Source: Geminisphaera colitermitum TAV2 (lineage in GTDB: Bacteria > Verrucomicrobiota > Verrucomicrobiia > Opitutales > Opitutaceae). From it: a stretch of 64,000 bases of DNA. Numbering within the stretch: position 1 is the stretch's first letter; every line of letters begins with the position of its first letter. Of the stretch, positions 20,688 to 27,673 are shown one piece after another. Under the pieces are notes generated by a model, which was not told where the DNA came from, ran no database searches, and saw only the letters and a program-made list of their open reading frames with translations. The translations under genes and the position numbers were made by a program. The stretch covers positions 62,001 to 126,000 of the forward strand of contig NZ_ABEA03000041.1 in NCBI RefSeq assembly GCF_000171235.2, in the 5' to 3' direction.

Positions 20688-22091
20688 ATGTCCCAAGTTC
20701 GCGTTCGATTCGCTCCCAGTCCCACCGGTTTCTTCCACATCGGAAGCGCCCGCACCGCCCTCTTCAACTGGCTCTACGCCCGCCATACCGGAGGCACCTT
20801 TGTCCTCCGCATTGAGGACACCGACCACGCCCGCAACAGCGAAGCGTTTTTGAATGTCATCTACGACAGCCTCCGCTGGCTCGGCATGGACTGGGATGAG
20901 GGTCCGGGCGTGGGCGGCGATTACGGTCCCTACCGCCAGAGCGAGCGCGACGCCATCTACCGCGAATACCTCCAAAAACTCACCGCCGCCGGACGCACCT
21001 ACGAGAAGGACGGCGCCATCTGGTTCAAGCTCCTCGGCGAACGCTCGGAGGTGTTTGACGACCATCGCAAAAAAACCGTCACCAAGGTCGCCAACAAACC
21101 CGTCGTCATCGACGATTGCATCCGCGGTCGAGTGGAGCGCACCGAGGACGAGGATTTTGTCATTTTCCGCTCCGACGGGAATCCCGTTTTCCACTTCGTC
21201 AACGTGGTGGACGACATCACGATGAAGATCACCCACGTGATCCGCGGCGAGGACCACCTCTCCAACACGAGCAAGCACGTGGAACTTTACCAAGCCTTCG
21301 GCGCACCCGTGCCCGCCTTCGCGCACATCCCGCTCATCCTGAAACAAAACGGTCCCGGCAAGATGTCCAAGCGCGACCAGGGCGCGCTCGTCGAGGAGTA
21401 TCAGCGCCGCGGATACCTGCCCGAAGCCGTGGTCAACTTCCTCTGCCTGCTCGGCTGGAACCCCAAGGACGATCGCGAAAAAATGCCCATCGCCGAGATC
21501 ATCGGGCGTTTCGACTTCCCCGGCGTCAACCAGAGCAACGCCCGTTTCGACGACAAAAAAATGGCGCACATGAACATGGCCTACCTGCTCGAACTGCCGC
21601 CCGAGCGCTTCGTCGCCCACGCCCGCGTCTACTTCGAACGCCAAACCGAGGCCTCCGCAACCGATACCCCCCCCCTCCTCGCACCCGCGCTGGCGGCTGA
21701 TCCGGCGTATTTCCGCGACGTGATGCTACTCGCCCAACCCAAGATCAAATCCGTCGAAGAATTGCCCGCCTACACGGTGTATTTTTTCACCGACGATTAT
21801 CCTGTGGACGAAAAAAACCGGACCAAAGTTTTGGGCAAAGGCGATCCGAAGGCGCGGCTCGCCGAGCTATCCGCTGCCCTGTCCGACGCGGATTTTTCCA
21901 GTGACGCGAACATTGAGACTGCGATCAAAGACCTCGCCACTGCGCGCGGCCTTGGATTTGGCGACTACCAGGCCGTCTCGCGTCTGGCCGTGACGGGGGT
22001 CCCTGCTGGTCCGAGCCTGACGAGTCTCTTCCGACTCCTCGGCAAAGATCGCGTGCGCGCCCGTCTGGATCGCTTCGCCGCGAGCCTGTGA
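20688..22091 (+). CDS. gltX: Glutamyl-tRNA synthetase
   Basis: Charges tRNA-Glu (possibly also tRNA-Gln). 467 residues, class I. HIGH-like motif in [33 protein letters not shown] loop in [16 protein letters not shown]-terminal anticodon-binding helical domain. Only a short C9 run (21667-21675) is present. A tRNA-Gly follows 74 bp downstream on the same strand. Confidence 0.97.
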   Translation: MSQVRVRFAPSPTGFFHIGSARTALFNWLYARHTGGTFVLRIEDTDHARNSEAFLNVIYDSLRWLGMDWDEGPGVGGDYGPYRQSERDAIYREYLQKLTAAGRTYEKDGAIWFKLLGERSEVFDDHRKKTVTKVANKPVVIDDCIRGRVERTEDEDFVIFRSDGNPVFHFVNVVDDITMKITHVIRGEDHLSNTSKHVELYQAFGAPVPAFAHIPLILKQNGPGKMSKRDQGALVEEYQRRGYLPEAVVNFLCLLGWNPKDDREKMPIAEIIGRFDFPGVNQSNARFDDKKMAHMNMAYLLELPPERFVAHARVYFERQTEASATDTPPLLAPALAADPAYFRDVMLLAQPKIKSVEELPAYTVYFFTDDYPVDEKNRTKVLGKGDPKARLAELSAALSDADFSSDANIETAIKDLATARGLGFGDYQAVSRLAVTGVPAGPSLTSLFRLLGKDRVRARLDRFAASL

Positions 22092-22165
22092 GGCCATTGC
22101 AATAAAAAATCTGGAAAATCCTATTGACCCGCCGTGTAGGATTCATTGTCTCGCCCATCTCTCAA

Positions 22166-22241
<76 letters not shown>

Positions 22242-22253
22242 TTTTATTGAAAG

Positions 22254-22293
22254 CCCCGGTAATTGAATAAGTTACCGGGGTGTTTCTTTTTCA
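22254..22293 (+). terminator. Rho-independent terminator after tRNA-Gly
   Basis: Stem CCCCGGTAA / TTACCGGGG with a 9-base loop, followed by a T-rich run. Confidence 0.9.
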
Positions 22294-22359
22294 GGACTGC
22301 CGAAGCATTCCATCGGATTGATTTCCGGGCAATAGGGAGGCAAGGGCAGCACTCGCAGG

Positions 22360-23892
22360 TTAGATTGCGGTTTCAGCAAGGCCTTCACGCCGTTCGCTTT
22401 TATGCGAGGCGCGCTTTTCGCGGCGGACACGTTGCCAGTGCGGCTCGGGGGCTTCACCGGCCATGATGCAGCCTTGCGGTTGGATTTCGCCGACCACGGT
22501 TGCGAGGCCGAAACGGGCGATCTGGGCTTTTACTTTGGTCGCGTCTTTGTAGCCGAGCGGGGACTCGGAGAGGTCGGGCGCACCGTTGAACCAGCGCACG
22601 TCGATTCCTTGCGTCACCGAGGACAGAACTTCTTTTACGCGGGCGGGATCGATCTCGCCGTCGCTGTCTTTGTAGGGACGCAGCATAGCGGAACGCGAGA
22701 GGTTGCGGCCTGCGCCGTGTGGACAGAAGGAGAGGTAATCGCTGTTGTCCGCGCCGAGCACGAGGAGGATTTCGCGTGCCATGTTGAGCGGGATCAGACC
22801 AAGCAACGGGCGGCCTTGCTCGTCGCGCCAGGCTGGCGTGGCTCCTTTGCCGTGGAGGAAGGTGCTGCCGCGTTTCCACACAAAATTGTGCTCGTTGCCG
22901 ATCTGCGCGAGGGAGCGTTGTCCGATGCGGCCAAGAAAGGCGTCGTGAATCACGGCGTGGTTGGCGCGCGTCCAGCGGGCAATGTATTGCAAGGCGTCCC
23001 AGTAGGCTGCGCCTTCCGGTGAATCGGCGGGTAACCACACGGCGGCGTCGGGGATGTTTGTGGCGTTTTCGTCGCACCAACTGCGGGCGGCTTTCTGGCC
23101 GCGTTTGTAAAGGTCGGCGCCGATGCCGCGCGATCCGTGGTGAGTCACGAGAACGTTGAACTTGCCGTCGCGGCGCGTGATCGTCTCGGCCAGTTCGGTG
23201 TAACCGGCGGTTTCGAGCGCGGCGCGTTGTGCATCCGTGAACTGGATACGTCCGACGTAGACGAAGTGGTTGCCGTCGCCTTGGGTGCCGAGGAAATCTT
23301 GGGCGCGGCTGCGCAGGCCGGAGAGGAAGGGGTTGTCCCACACCGGCTCGTTGAGCACGGCGGAGGTGAATTGTTGGCCACGCGGACGTCCACCGGCACC
23401 GAAGTGCGTTACTTTTTGCAGGTGGTTCATGAGTTCTTCGACCGGATGGTTGTCGGCGAAGAAGGTCGCGAACATCGAACAACAAATGTCCGCCGAGTGT
23501 GCGCCGGGAATGATGGCGTTCTCCACGGCGATGGCACCTCCAACCGGGATGGTTGCGGTGCCGCCTCCGGTCGGACAGGTGTCGGGCATCAGCACGCCGC
23601 GTTGGACGACAGGCGTATGCAGGAGTTCCATCATGCGCTGACGCGCGGAGGCAACGTTGGTAGTTTCCTCGTCGGTCTCGGTTTCAACGGCTTCGGCGAG
23701 CGGAGCGTTGGAGGCGCGCGGTTGGATCAGCGGGACTTGTTTGGGAAACTCCTGTTCGAGTTGGGTAAAGATGAGTGCGCGGTCGAGGCCAGTGGCGTCG
23801 AGTTCACGTGCGCGGCGAAGGGCAGAGCCGAGTCGGCGGCCTTCGAGCCAACCAGCCGCGAGCAAATCGCGGGCTTTGATTTCCATATTCAT
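22360..23892 (-). CDS. rtcB: RtcB-family RNA ligase
   Basis: Predicted GTP- and Mn-dependent ligase joining RNA 3'-phosphate or cyclic phosphate ends to 5'-OH ends. About 510 residues. Family signatures: SADICCSM near residue 133 (canonical VDIGCGM), LGTQGDGNHF near 201 (canonical LGTLGGGNHF), HHGSRGIG near 251 and PHGAGRNLSR with the guanylated His near 398. The altered glycine motifs place it in a divergent subfamily. It is the last gene of a minus-strand locus that upstream holds a coiled-coil protein, a sigma factor, an HNH protein and the tRNA-like array. No archease, rtcA or rtcR is present. Confidence 0.9.
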   Translation of the reverse strand: MNMEIKARDLLAAGWLEGRRLGSALRRARELDATGLDRALIFTQLEQEFPKQVPLIQPRASNAPLAEAVETETDEETTNVASARQRMMELLHTPVVQRGVLMPDTCPTGGGTATIPVGGAIAVENAIIPGAHSADICCSMFATFFADNHPVEELMNHLQKVTHFGAGGRPRGQQFTSAVLNEPVWDNPFLSGLRSRAQDFLGTQGDGNHFVYVGRIQFTDAQRAALETAGYTELAETITRRDGKFNVLVTHHGSRGIGADLYKRGQKAARSWCDENATNIPDAAVWLPADSPEGAAYWDALQYIARWTRANHAVIHDAFLGRIGQRSLAQIGNEHNFVWKRGSTFLHGKGATPAWRDEQGRPLLGLIPLNMAREILLVLGADNSDYLSFCPHGAGRNLSRSAMLRPYKDSDGEIDPARVKEVLSSVTQGIDVRWFNGAPDLSESPLGYKDATKVKAQIARFGLATVVGEIQPQGCIMAGEAPEPHWQRVRREKRASHKSERREGLAETAI

Positions 23893-24126
23893 GATAAAAG
23901 AGAGTTGATCGGGACACCGGCCTGAGGCGATGGCGGACAGAAATAGGCGGCAAAGGTTTGAGCCTTTAGGTGTGAGGTTTGCTTTTTGAAACGTTGAACG
24001 ATGACGGTTAACAATCAGGTCGGTATCGTTTGGTGAAACGACTTTAAAGGTCGTCCAGAGGCACCCGAGGATGCCGATGTGCCTGTTGTCTGTCAGTCGT
24101 CGCTCAAGCCGGGCCCGAAAATAAAG

Positions 24127-24615
24127 TTAAACGGCGAGAGGAATGCGCGTGCTCGCGTTGAATTCGTCGATCTCGTCTTGAAGACGTTCGATCTCGGTTT
24201 GGTAGGCGACAGTCAGGCGGTCCACCTCGTCGCGAGTGATCACCGCAACATAAACGGTGCGGGAAGCCTCGTCGCGGCTGAGGAAACCGACGCGTTCGAT
24301 TTCCGTGCCTTCCTTGGTGTTGAGCGCCTGGACGAAGGCGAGGAGGCCGCGGAGTTCGGCTTGGAGGTTGAGTTTTCCGTAGATGCCGTGATCGAGGCCG
24401 GTCACGCCAGCGTTGGCAGCGGCAAGAGCGCCCTTGAAGGCGGCGAGTTCGCGGGAACGGGTGACGCTCTCGTCGAACGCGGCGCGCACGTCGGCACGGG
24501 CGGGTTGGGTGTCCTTGCGGGAATTTTCGCGCTGCACGATTTCGCGCAGGCGGGCAACTTCACCGGCAAGGCGGTTCTTGTGCTTCAGGGCATGGGATAG
24601 GGTGATGGTTTTCAT
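24127..24615 (-). CDS. Coiled-coil protein of the RtcB locus
   Basis: 162 residues from MKTITLSHALKHK. Two long helices with heptad character (VARLREIVQRENSRK; TEIERLQDEIDEFNAST) flank a middle of mixed structure. The overall plan weakly recalls the DIP1984-type small helical proteins, but that is a guess. It sits 234 bp upstream of rtcB; the gap between shows only a small ACGAC hairpin and no gene. A G14 run lies about 140 bp upstream of its start. Confidence 0.75.
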   Translation of the reverse strand: MKTITLSHALKHKNRLAGEVARLREIVQRENSRKDTQPARADVRAAFDESVTRSRELAAFKGALAAANAGVTGLDHGIYGKLNLQAELRGLLAFVQALNTKEGTEIERVGFLSRDEASRTVYVAVITRDEVDRLTVAYQTEIERLQDEIDEFNASTRIPLAV

Positions 24616-24752
24616 GTTCGTTTTATTTGGTTTGGTTGAGTGAGAGAATAGAGTGTTCGGAGGATTCAAGGTAGAGGAGATCGCGCAGAATACCTGATTT
24701 GTTAGTCATGTTTCTGTATGGATAAAAAAAATGAGAGCCGAGTAGCGCAGCC

Positions 24753-24766
24753 GGGGGGGGGGGGGG
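24753..24766. repeat. G14 run between sigma-factor and coiled-coil genes
   Basis: Fourteen G, 21 bases beyond the sigma-factor stop and about 138 bases before the next start. A possible expression-tuning site inside the RtcB locus. Confidence 0.85.
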
Positions 24767-24787
24767 AGGAGGCTGCGGGAGGGCGCA

Positions 24788-25495
24788 TCAGTCCCGGCTG
24801 CGGTTGACGAAGCTTTGCCAGAGGGCGAGGACGACGAAATCGGCACGGAGTTTTTTCTCGCCGGCTTCACGGACTTGGCGGGCTCGTTCGCGGGAGACGC
24901 CGAGTTCGACAGCAATCGCGTCGAGCGTGGCGTCTTCCAGATAGTAGCGGCGGAGCGCCAGCGCTTGGTTGGCAGGCAGGCGGTCAAGCGCAACGCCGAG
25001 GCTGGCACGGATGTCGTCGAGTTCGACGACTTCGGCTGGCGAAGGCAGTTGCGTGTCAGGGATCGTGTCCCACTCGATTTCAGTGGTGTCGGTGGCTTGT
25101 GTGGCGGCATCGATTGCTGAAGTTAGCTCGGCTTTCGTGAGCTGGGTGGCGGATGCGATTTCGTCCAGAGTTGGAAGGCGTCCGAGGCGCTTGGTCAGTG
25201 CGGTGCGGGCGCGGGCGATGAAGCTGATCCGGTTGCGTTGGCGGCGGCTGAGCGGGTCGAGGCGGCGGAGTTCGTCGAGCATGGCGCCGCGCACACGTAC
25301 GTAACAGTAGGCGCGCACGTCGTCGGGTTCGCCGTTGCGTTGGCCGAGGGCGGCGATGAGCGCGAGTTTGCCAACAGAGGCGAGGTCGTCGCGCGCGATG
25401 TTGGCCGGCAAACGTCGGGTGAGGGTGGCGAGCGCCGTTTCAACGATGTCGAGGAAATCGGCGAGGTGGATTGGAAAAGTGGATACGCTGGTCAT
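24788..25495 (-). CDS. Sigma-70 family factor, FliA/WhiG-like
   Basis: 235-residue sigma factor. Region 2 ends with VRVRGAMLDELRRLDPLSRRQRNRI, the FliA/WhiG-type sequence; region 3 follows (RLGRLPTLDEIASATQLT); region 4 is LDRLPANQALALRRYY...LGVSRERARQVREAGEKKL with the helix-turn-helix. No flagellar or sporulation gene is nearby, so its regulon is probably the local RNA locus; known RtcB operons elsewhere are often driven by the sigma-54 activator RtcR, so a dedicated sigma factor would be a different solution. It begins 60 bp after the HNH gene stop. Confidence 0.9.
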   Translation of the reverse strand: MTSVSTFPIHLADFLDIVETALATLTRRLPANIARDDLASVGKLALIAALGQRNGEPDDVRAYCYVRVRGAMLDELRRLDPLSRRQRNRISFIARARTALTKRLGRLPTLDEIASATQLTKAELTSAIDAATQATDTTEIEWDTIPDTQLPSPAEVVELDDIRASLGVALDRLPANQALALRRYYLEDATLDAIAVELGVSRERARQVREAGEKKLRADFVVLALWQSFVNRSRD

Positions 25496-25555
25496 GAGTG
25501 GGCGGCAGCCCGCAGAGGGAGGATGGGAATGCGCGTCCTCATCTGCGGGTTGCCG

Positions 25556-26188
25556 TCAGGGCGTGAGGAAGTGTCGCCAGTCTGGGTGTCGGGCTTCGCG
25601 GATCGTCATGGAGGCCGGTAGCGGCGCGGGTGCCTTGGGCCTGCGCAACAAGCGGAGTCCGGCTTCGTGCGGGAGTCGGTTGGCTTTGAGGGAGTTGATT
25701 TCCCGCTTGGCCCACACGAGGTTCTCGAAGCTGTCGCGTCCGCCGCGGTCGCGTGGAACGACGTGATCGAGGTTGCCGCCGTGTTTGCCAACGTGTTCGC
25801 CGGTGTATTGGCAGACGCCGCCGTCGCGTTCGAAGATGGCTTCGCGCGTGAGTCGCGGGATGCGCACCGGCATTTTCGCAAACTGAGTTGCAACGATGAC
25901 GGTGGGGACGCGGATGCGGAGTCTTGGCGTGGTGATGGCGAAATCGAAATCGCGCACCGGCAGTTCGATCCACTCGCTCCAGGGGAGCGGATTGAGGAAG
26001 AGCGGTCGGTCGAAGTTCCACGCGCCGTCGTCGAATTTTGGATACGCGATGTCGAGGCCGAGCGCGGGAGGCAGATCGGCGTTGCCGCCGTTGAGGGCGA
26101 CGAGGGCTTGCTTGACGGTGCGGTGTCCGATGACTTGCCAGGCGCGGTTGAGCGACAGGACGATGGGTTTGTCGAGGATGTCAGACAT
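25556..26188 (-). CDS. HNH-type endonuclease-like protein
   Basis: 210 residues from MSDILDKPIVLSLNRAW. The N-terminal half is the domain common to one widespread HNH family (LNRAWQVIGHRTVKQALVAL; LRIRVPTVIVATQFAKMPVR). The HNH core is LDHVVPRDRGG at 140-150 and ENLVWAKREINSLKANR. Of the zinc-knuckle cysteines usual in this family (CxYCG and CxxCN) only C126 remains; the others are T, K and I. It is the first protein gene after the tRNA-like array, 85 bp away. It could cut DNA or RNA, or have become a binding protein. Confidence 0.85.
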   Translation of the reverse strand: MSDILDKPIVLSLNRAWQVIGHRTVKQALVALNGGNADLPPALGLDIAYPKFDDGAWNFDRPLFLNPLPWSEWIELPVRDFDFAITTPRLRIRVPTVIVATQFAKMPVRIPRLTREAIFERDGGVCQYTGEHVGKHGGNLDHVVPRDRGGRDSFENLVWAKREINSLKANRLPHEAGLRLLRRPKAPAPLPASMTIREARHPDWRHFLTP

Positions 26189-26244
26189 GGGAAGTTGTGA
26201 TGGTGGTGAATGGTGTGGGCTTTTCGCCGGGCATGGTTTTGCCA

Positions 26245-26267
26245 ACGATGGTGTGTGTTCTTTTTTG
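26245..26267. repeat. 23-bp inverted repeat, array-proximal copy 1
   Basis: Begins ACGATGGTGTGTGTTCTTTT; its perfect reverse complement is at 27098-27120. The pair encloses all seven tRNA-like genes. Confidence 0.95.
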
Positions 26268-26272
26268 AAAAA

Positions 26273-26347
26273 TGGACCTCGCGGCGGGACTTCCACCCGC
26301 AACGTCGCGTTCGAAGCGCGGTATGATATGTTTTTCACCACGCGAGG
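26273..26347 (-). tRNA. Aberrant tRNA-Arg (TCG)-like gene
   Basis: 75 nt with a perfect 7-bp acceptor stem CCTCGCG/CGCGAGG, discriminator T and encoded CCA. Anticodon loop CTTCGAA. T-stem GCGGG/CCCGC is perfect, but the loop is TGGAAGT, lacking both T55 and C56. D-stem GTGA/TCAT carries loop AAAACATA with no GG. Probably transcribed with the array. Confidence 0.7.
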
Positions 26348-26350
26348 AAA

Positions 26351-26427
26351 TGGGTCCTCCTGCCAGGACTTGCACCTGGACCTCGGCCTTCGCACGGCCG
26401 TGTGATGGCTTTTTCACTACAGGAGGA
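26351..26427 (-). tRNA. Aberrant tRNA-Arg (GCG)-like gene
   Basis: Acceptor TCCTCCTG/CAGGAGGA (8 bp), then C and CCA. Anticodon stem CGGCC/GGCCG with loop GTGCGAA, anticodon GCG, hardly ever used for Arg in bacteria. T-arm CCAGG-TGCAAGT-CCTGG; D-arm GTGA-AAAAGCCA-TCAC without GG. Confidence 0.7.
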
Positions 26428-26430
26428 AAA

Positions 26431-26508
26431 TGGGGCCCGGCGCCGGAATCGCACCGGCCTCGTCCGGCTTACAAGGCCGGCACGGAGACTTGCGCTCCGC
26501 TCTCCCCG
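26431..26508 (-). tRNA. Degenerate tRNA-Thr (TGT)-like gene
   Basis: Anticodon arm CCGGC-CTTGTAA-GCCGG and T-arm GCCGG-TGCGATT-CCGGC are perfect and CCA is encoded, but I cannot find a 5' acceptor half matching GCCGGGC. A CGGAG-CGCAAGT-CTCCG hairpin stands where the D-arm should be. Likely defective or of unusual fold; the 5' boundary is approximate. Confidence 0.5.
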
Positions 26509-26593
26509 ATACCAACGGGATGCGGCGCTTCCTACGCTTTGCCGGAATGCTTAATCAGATCATTTTCAAAAAATCTGTAGTCATCACCTACCT

Positions 26594-26699
26594 GGTAGGG
26601 AGGCCTCTCCGAGGCCTCCGCTGTTCGTAGTGTGAGAGTGAATACGAAATTCACAGGTAGGAGGGCGGGAGGCGGAGGCCTCGGAGAGGCCTCCCTACC
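26594..26699. repeat. Palindromic repeat, family F (GGTAGGGAGGCCTCTCC)
   Basis: Outer arms GGTAGGGAGGCCTCTCCGAG and the inverse ending at 26699, with a loose spacer. It splits the tRNA-like array between the Gln and Thr members, and the interval 26509-26737 holds nothing else. Confidence 0.85.
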
Positions 26700-26737
26700 G
26701 TCAAGGCAAGGGCCATAGTTTTGAAAAAACGCGCTAG

Positions 26738-26812
26738 TGGCTGCGGCGGGAGGATTCGCACCTCCATTCACGGATTCAAAGCCCACTGTCCTGCTCGTTA
26801 GACGACACCGCA
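26738..26812 (-). tRNA. Aberrant tRNA-Gln (TTG)-like gene
   Basis: 75 nt, closest of the array to a normal tRNA-Gln: acceptor TGCGGTG/CGCCGCA, discriminator G, CCA, anticodon loop CTTTGAA. T-arm GGAGG-TGCGAAT-CCTCC has G at position 55. The D-loop reads AACGAGCA, where the usual GG is split by A. Confidence 0.82.
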
Positions 26813-26817
26813 AAAAT

Positions 26818-26895
26818 TGGTCAGGTGGGTGGGATTTGCACCCACTTCCCCGGCTTCACGGGCCGGTGCCCCGCTGACTGGGCCACACACCTGAC
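26818..26895 (-). tRNA. Aberrant tRNA-His (GTG)-like gene
   Basis: Anticodon arm CCGGC-CCGTGAA-GCCGG, T-arm GTGGG-TGCAAAT-CCCAC with G55. The acceptor can be drawn as CAGGTGT/CCACCTG with A73-CCA, or as an 8-bp GTCAGGTG/CACCTGAC helix like tRNA-His with its extra G. D-arm GCCC/GGGC with no GG in the loop. Confidence 0.75.
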
Positions 26896-26901
26896 AAAAA
26901 A

Positions 26902-26976
26902 TGGTCGGAGCGGCGTGATTCGCACACGCGTGATCTCGGTCCCAAGCCGAGTACCTGACTTCTAGGCTACGCTCCG
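26902..26976 (-). tRNA. Aberrant tRNA-Pro (TGG)-like gene
   Basis: 75 nt; acceptor CGGAGCG/CGCTCCG, A73, CCA; anticodon arm CTCGG-CTTGGGA-CCGAG perfect; T-arm GCGTG-TGCGAAT-CACGC with G55; D-arm GCCT-AGAAGTC-AGGT without GG. All stems are intact, so decay alone does not explain the altered loops. Confidence 0.82.
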
Positions 26977-26981
26977 AAAGA

Positions 26982-27054
26982 TGGGTGCGGGTGTCGGACT
27001 TGCACCGACGCATCGTGGCTTATGAGACCAGATGGAGCACTCGCTCTACCCGCA
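26982..27054 (-). tRNA. Aberrant tRNA-Met (CAT)-like gene with tiny D-loop
   Basis: 73 nt; acceptor TGCGGGT/ACCCGCA, C73, CCA; anticodon loop CTCATAA on a weak stem; T-arm GTCGG-TGCAAGT-CCGAC with G55; D-arm GAGC-GAGT-GCTC has only a 4-base loop. The T1-A72 pair and C73 match the initiator-like tRNA at 14553, from which it may derive. Confidence 0.75.
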
Positions 27055-27097
27055 AAAAAAATGATGGAGGCTCGCGGTTTCGCTGAGCGTTTCATTG

Positions 27098-27120
27098 CAA
27101 AAAAGAACACACACCATCGT
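27098..27120. repeat. 23-bp inverted repeat, copy 2
   Basis: Perfect reverse complement of 26245-26267, on the upstream side of the array. In a minus-strand transcript the two copies would pair and close a loop of about 830 nt. Confidence 0.95.
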
Positions 27121-27203
27121 CCCTCTCGCCCGATTGGTTCGGGCGGTTTGGACGGCCGCAGGATTTTGTGCGGGCCTTGGCTGATTGACTGGGCTCAGCG
27201 ATG
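27115..27203. ncRNA. Candidate three-armed structured RNA
   Basis: Closing stem CATCG/CGATG around three hairpins: CGCCCGA/TCGGGCG, a GGCCGCA/TGCGGGCC stem with a bulge, and GCTGA/TCAGC. The layout is cloverleaf-like, but loops and lengths are not those of a tRNA. Strand unknown; minus would agree with the array. Just beyond it, 27206-27257 has a further 7-bp closing stem GCCGCTT/AAGCGGC. Confidence 0.4.
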
Positions 27204-27274
27204 AAGCCGCTTACGGAATATGGAAAACGAGTGTGAACCCGGATTCCCGGAAGCGGCTGGCCTGAGTTGAGGCA

Positions 27275-27303
27275 CAAAAAAACCACTTCGGGAAAGAAGT
27301 GGT
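27275..27303 (-). terminator. Rho-independent terminator, minus strand
   Basis: Stem ACCACTTC/GAAGTGGT with 6-base loop, then a run of T on the minus strand. It implies a short transcript coming from about 27300-27600, where no protein gene lies on this strand. Confidence 0.8.
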
Positions 27304-27360
27304 CGCATGTGAGGTTGTTAAAATACCTCGGCGTTAAAAGATACCACTTCGATGTTTGCC

Positions 27361-27450
27361 TGCGTAATCGGGTCGGAATCCGACCGGTTCGCTACGCATG
27401 GTCGTCTGGCTTGTCGGCAGATTCGCACACGACCGATGACGCTCCGATAG
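27361..27450 (-). other. Structured non-coding stretch, possible tRNA remnant
   Basis: Stem TGCGTA/TACGCA encloses the hairpin GGTCGGAATCCGACC (27361-27398). Next to it a TGCGAAT heptamer on the minus strand matches the odd T-loops of the array, with a CCA-like end at 27399-27401, but no T-stem or acceptor can be formed. May be a ruined eighth member or part of a small RNA ending at the terminator. Confidence 0.3.
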
Positions 27451-27673
27451 ATGGAGGGCTGTGAGAATAAGTCGTGTGGTTCGATTCATGGCAGAAGGTT
27501 GAAATGATTAGGTGTTCGTAGAATTACAACGGATCGGGCGGTTCTGAAATCAAGAGGGATTTTGAAAATTCTTTCTCAATCTTGCGAAACTGCAAAATCC
27601 GTTGTCCCGACATCCTACCAGAATAGCCGGTGCTTGCCATGTGCGAAGGCGCAGGATACCTGACTTTGGAATC

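Noticed and set aside
21667-21675. C9 run in gltX as a further phase-variable tract
   Set aside because: Short and in frame, with the gene intact; not distinguishable from chance at this GC content.
23893-24126. Extra tRNA-like gene before rtcB
   Set aside because: Only a small ACGACTTTAAAGGTCGT hairpin is present; no T-arm or CCA end.
27421-27470. Possible amber-suppressor-like tRNA (loop ATCTATC with CTA)
   Set aside because: Base 37 would be T, no T-stem or acceptor pairs, and the 5' end cannot be found. Kept only as a possible remnant.
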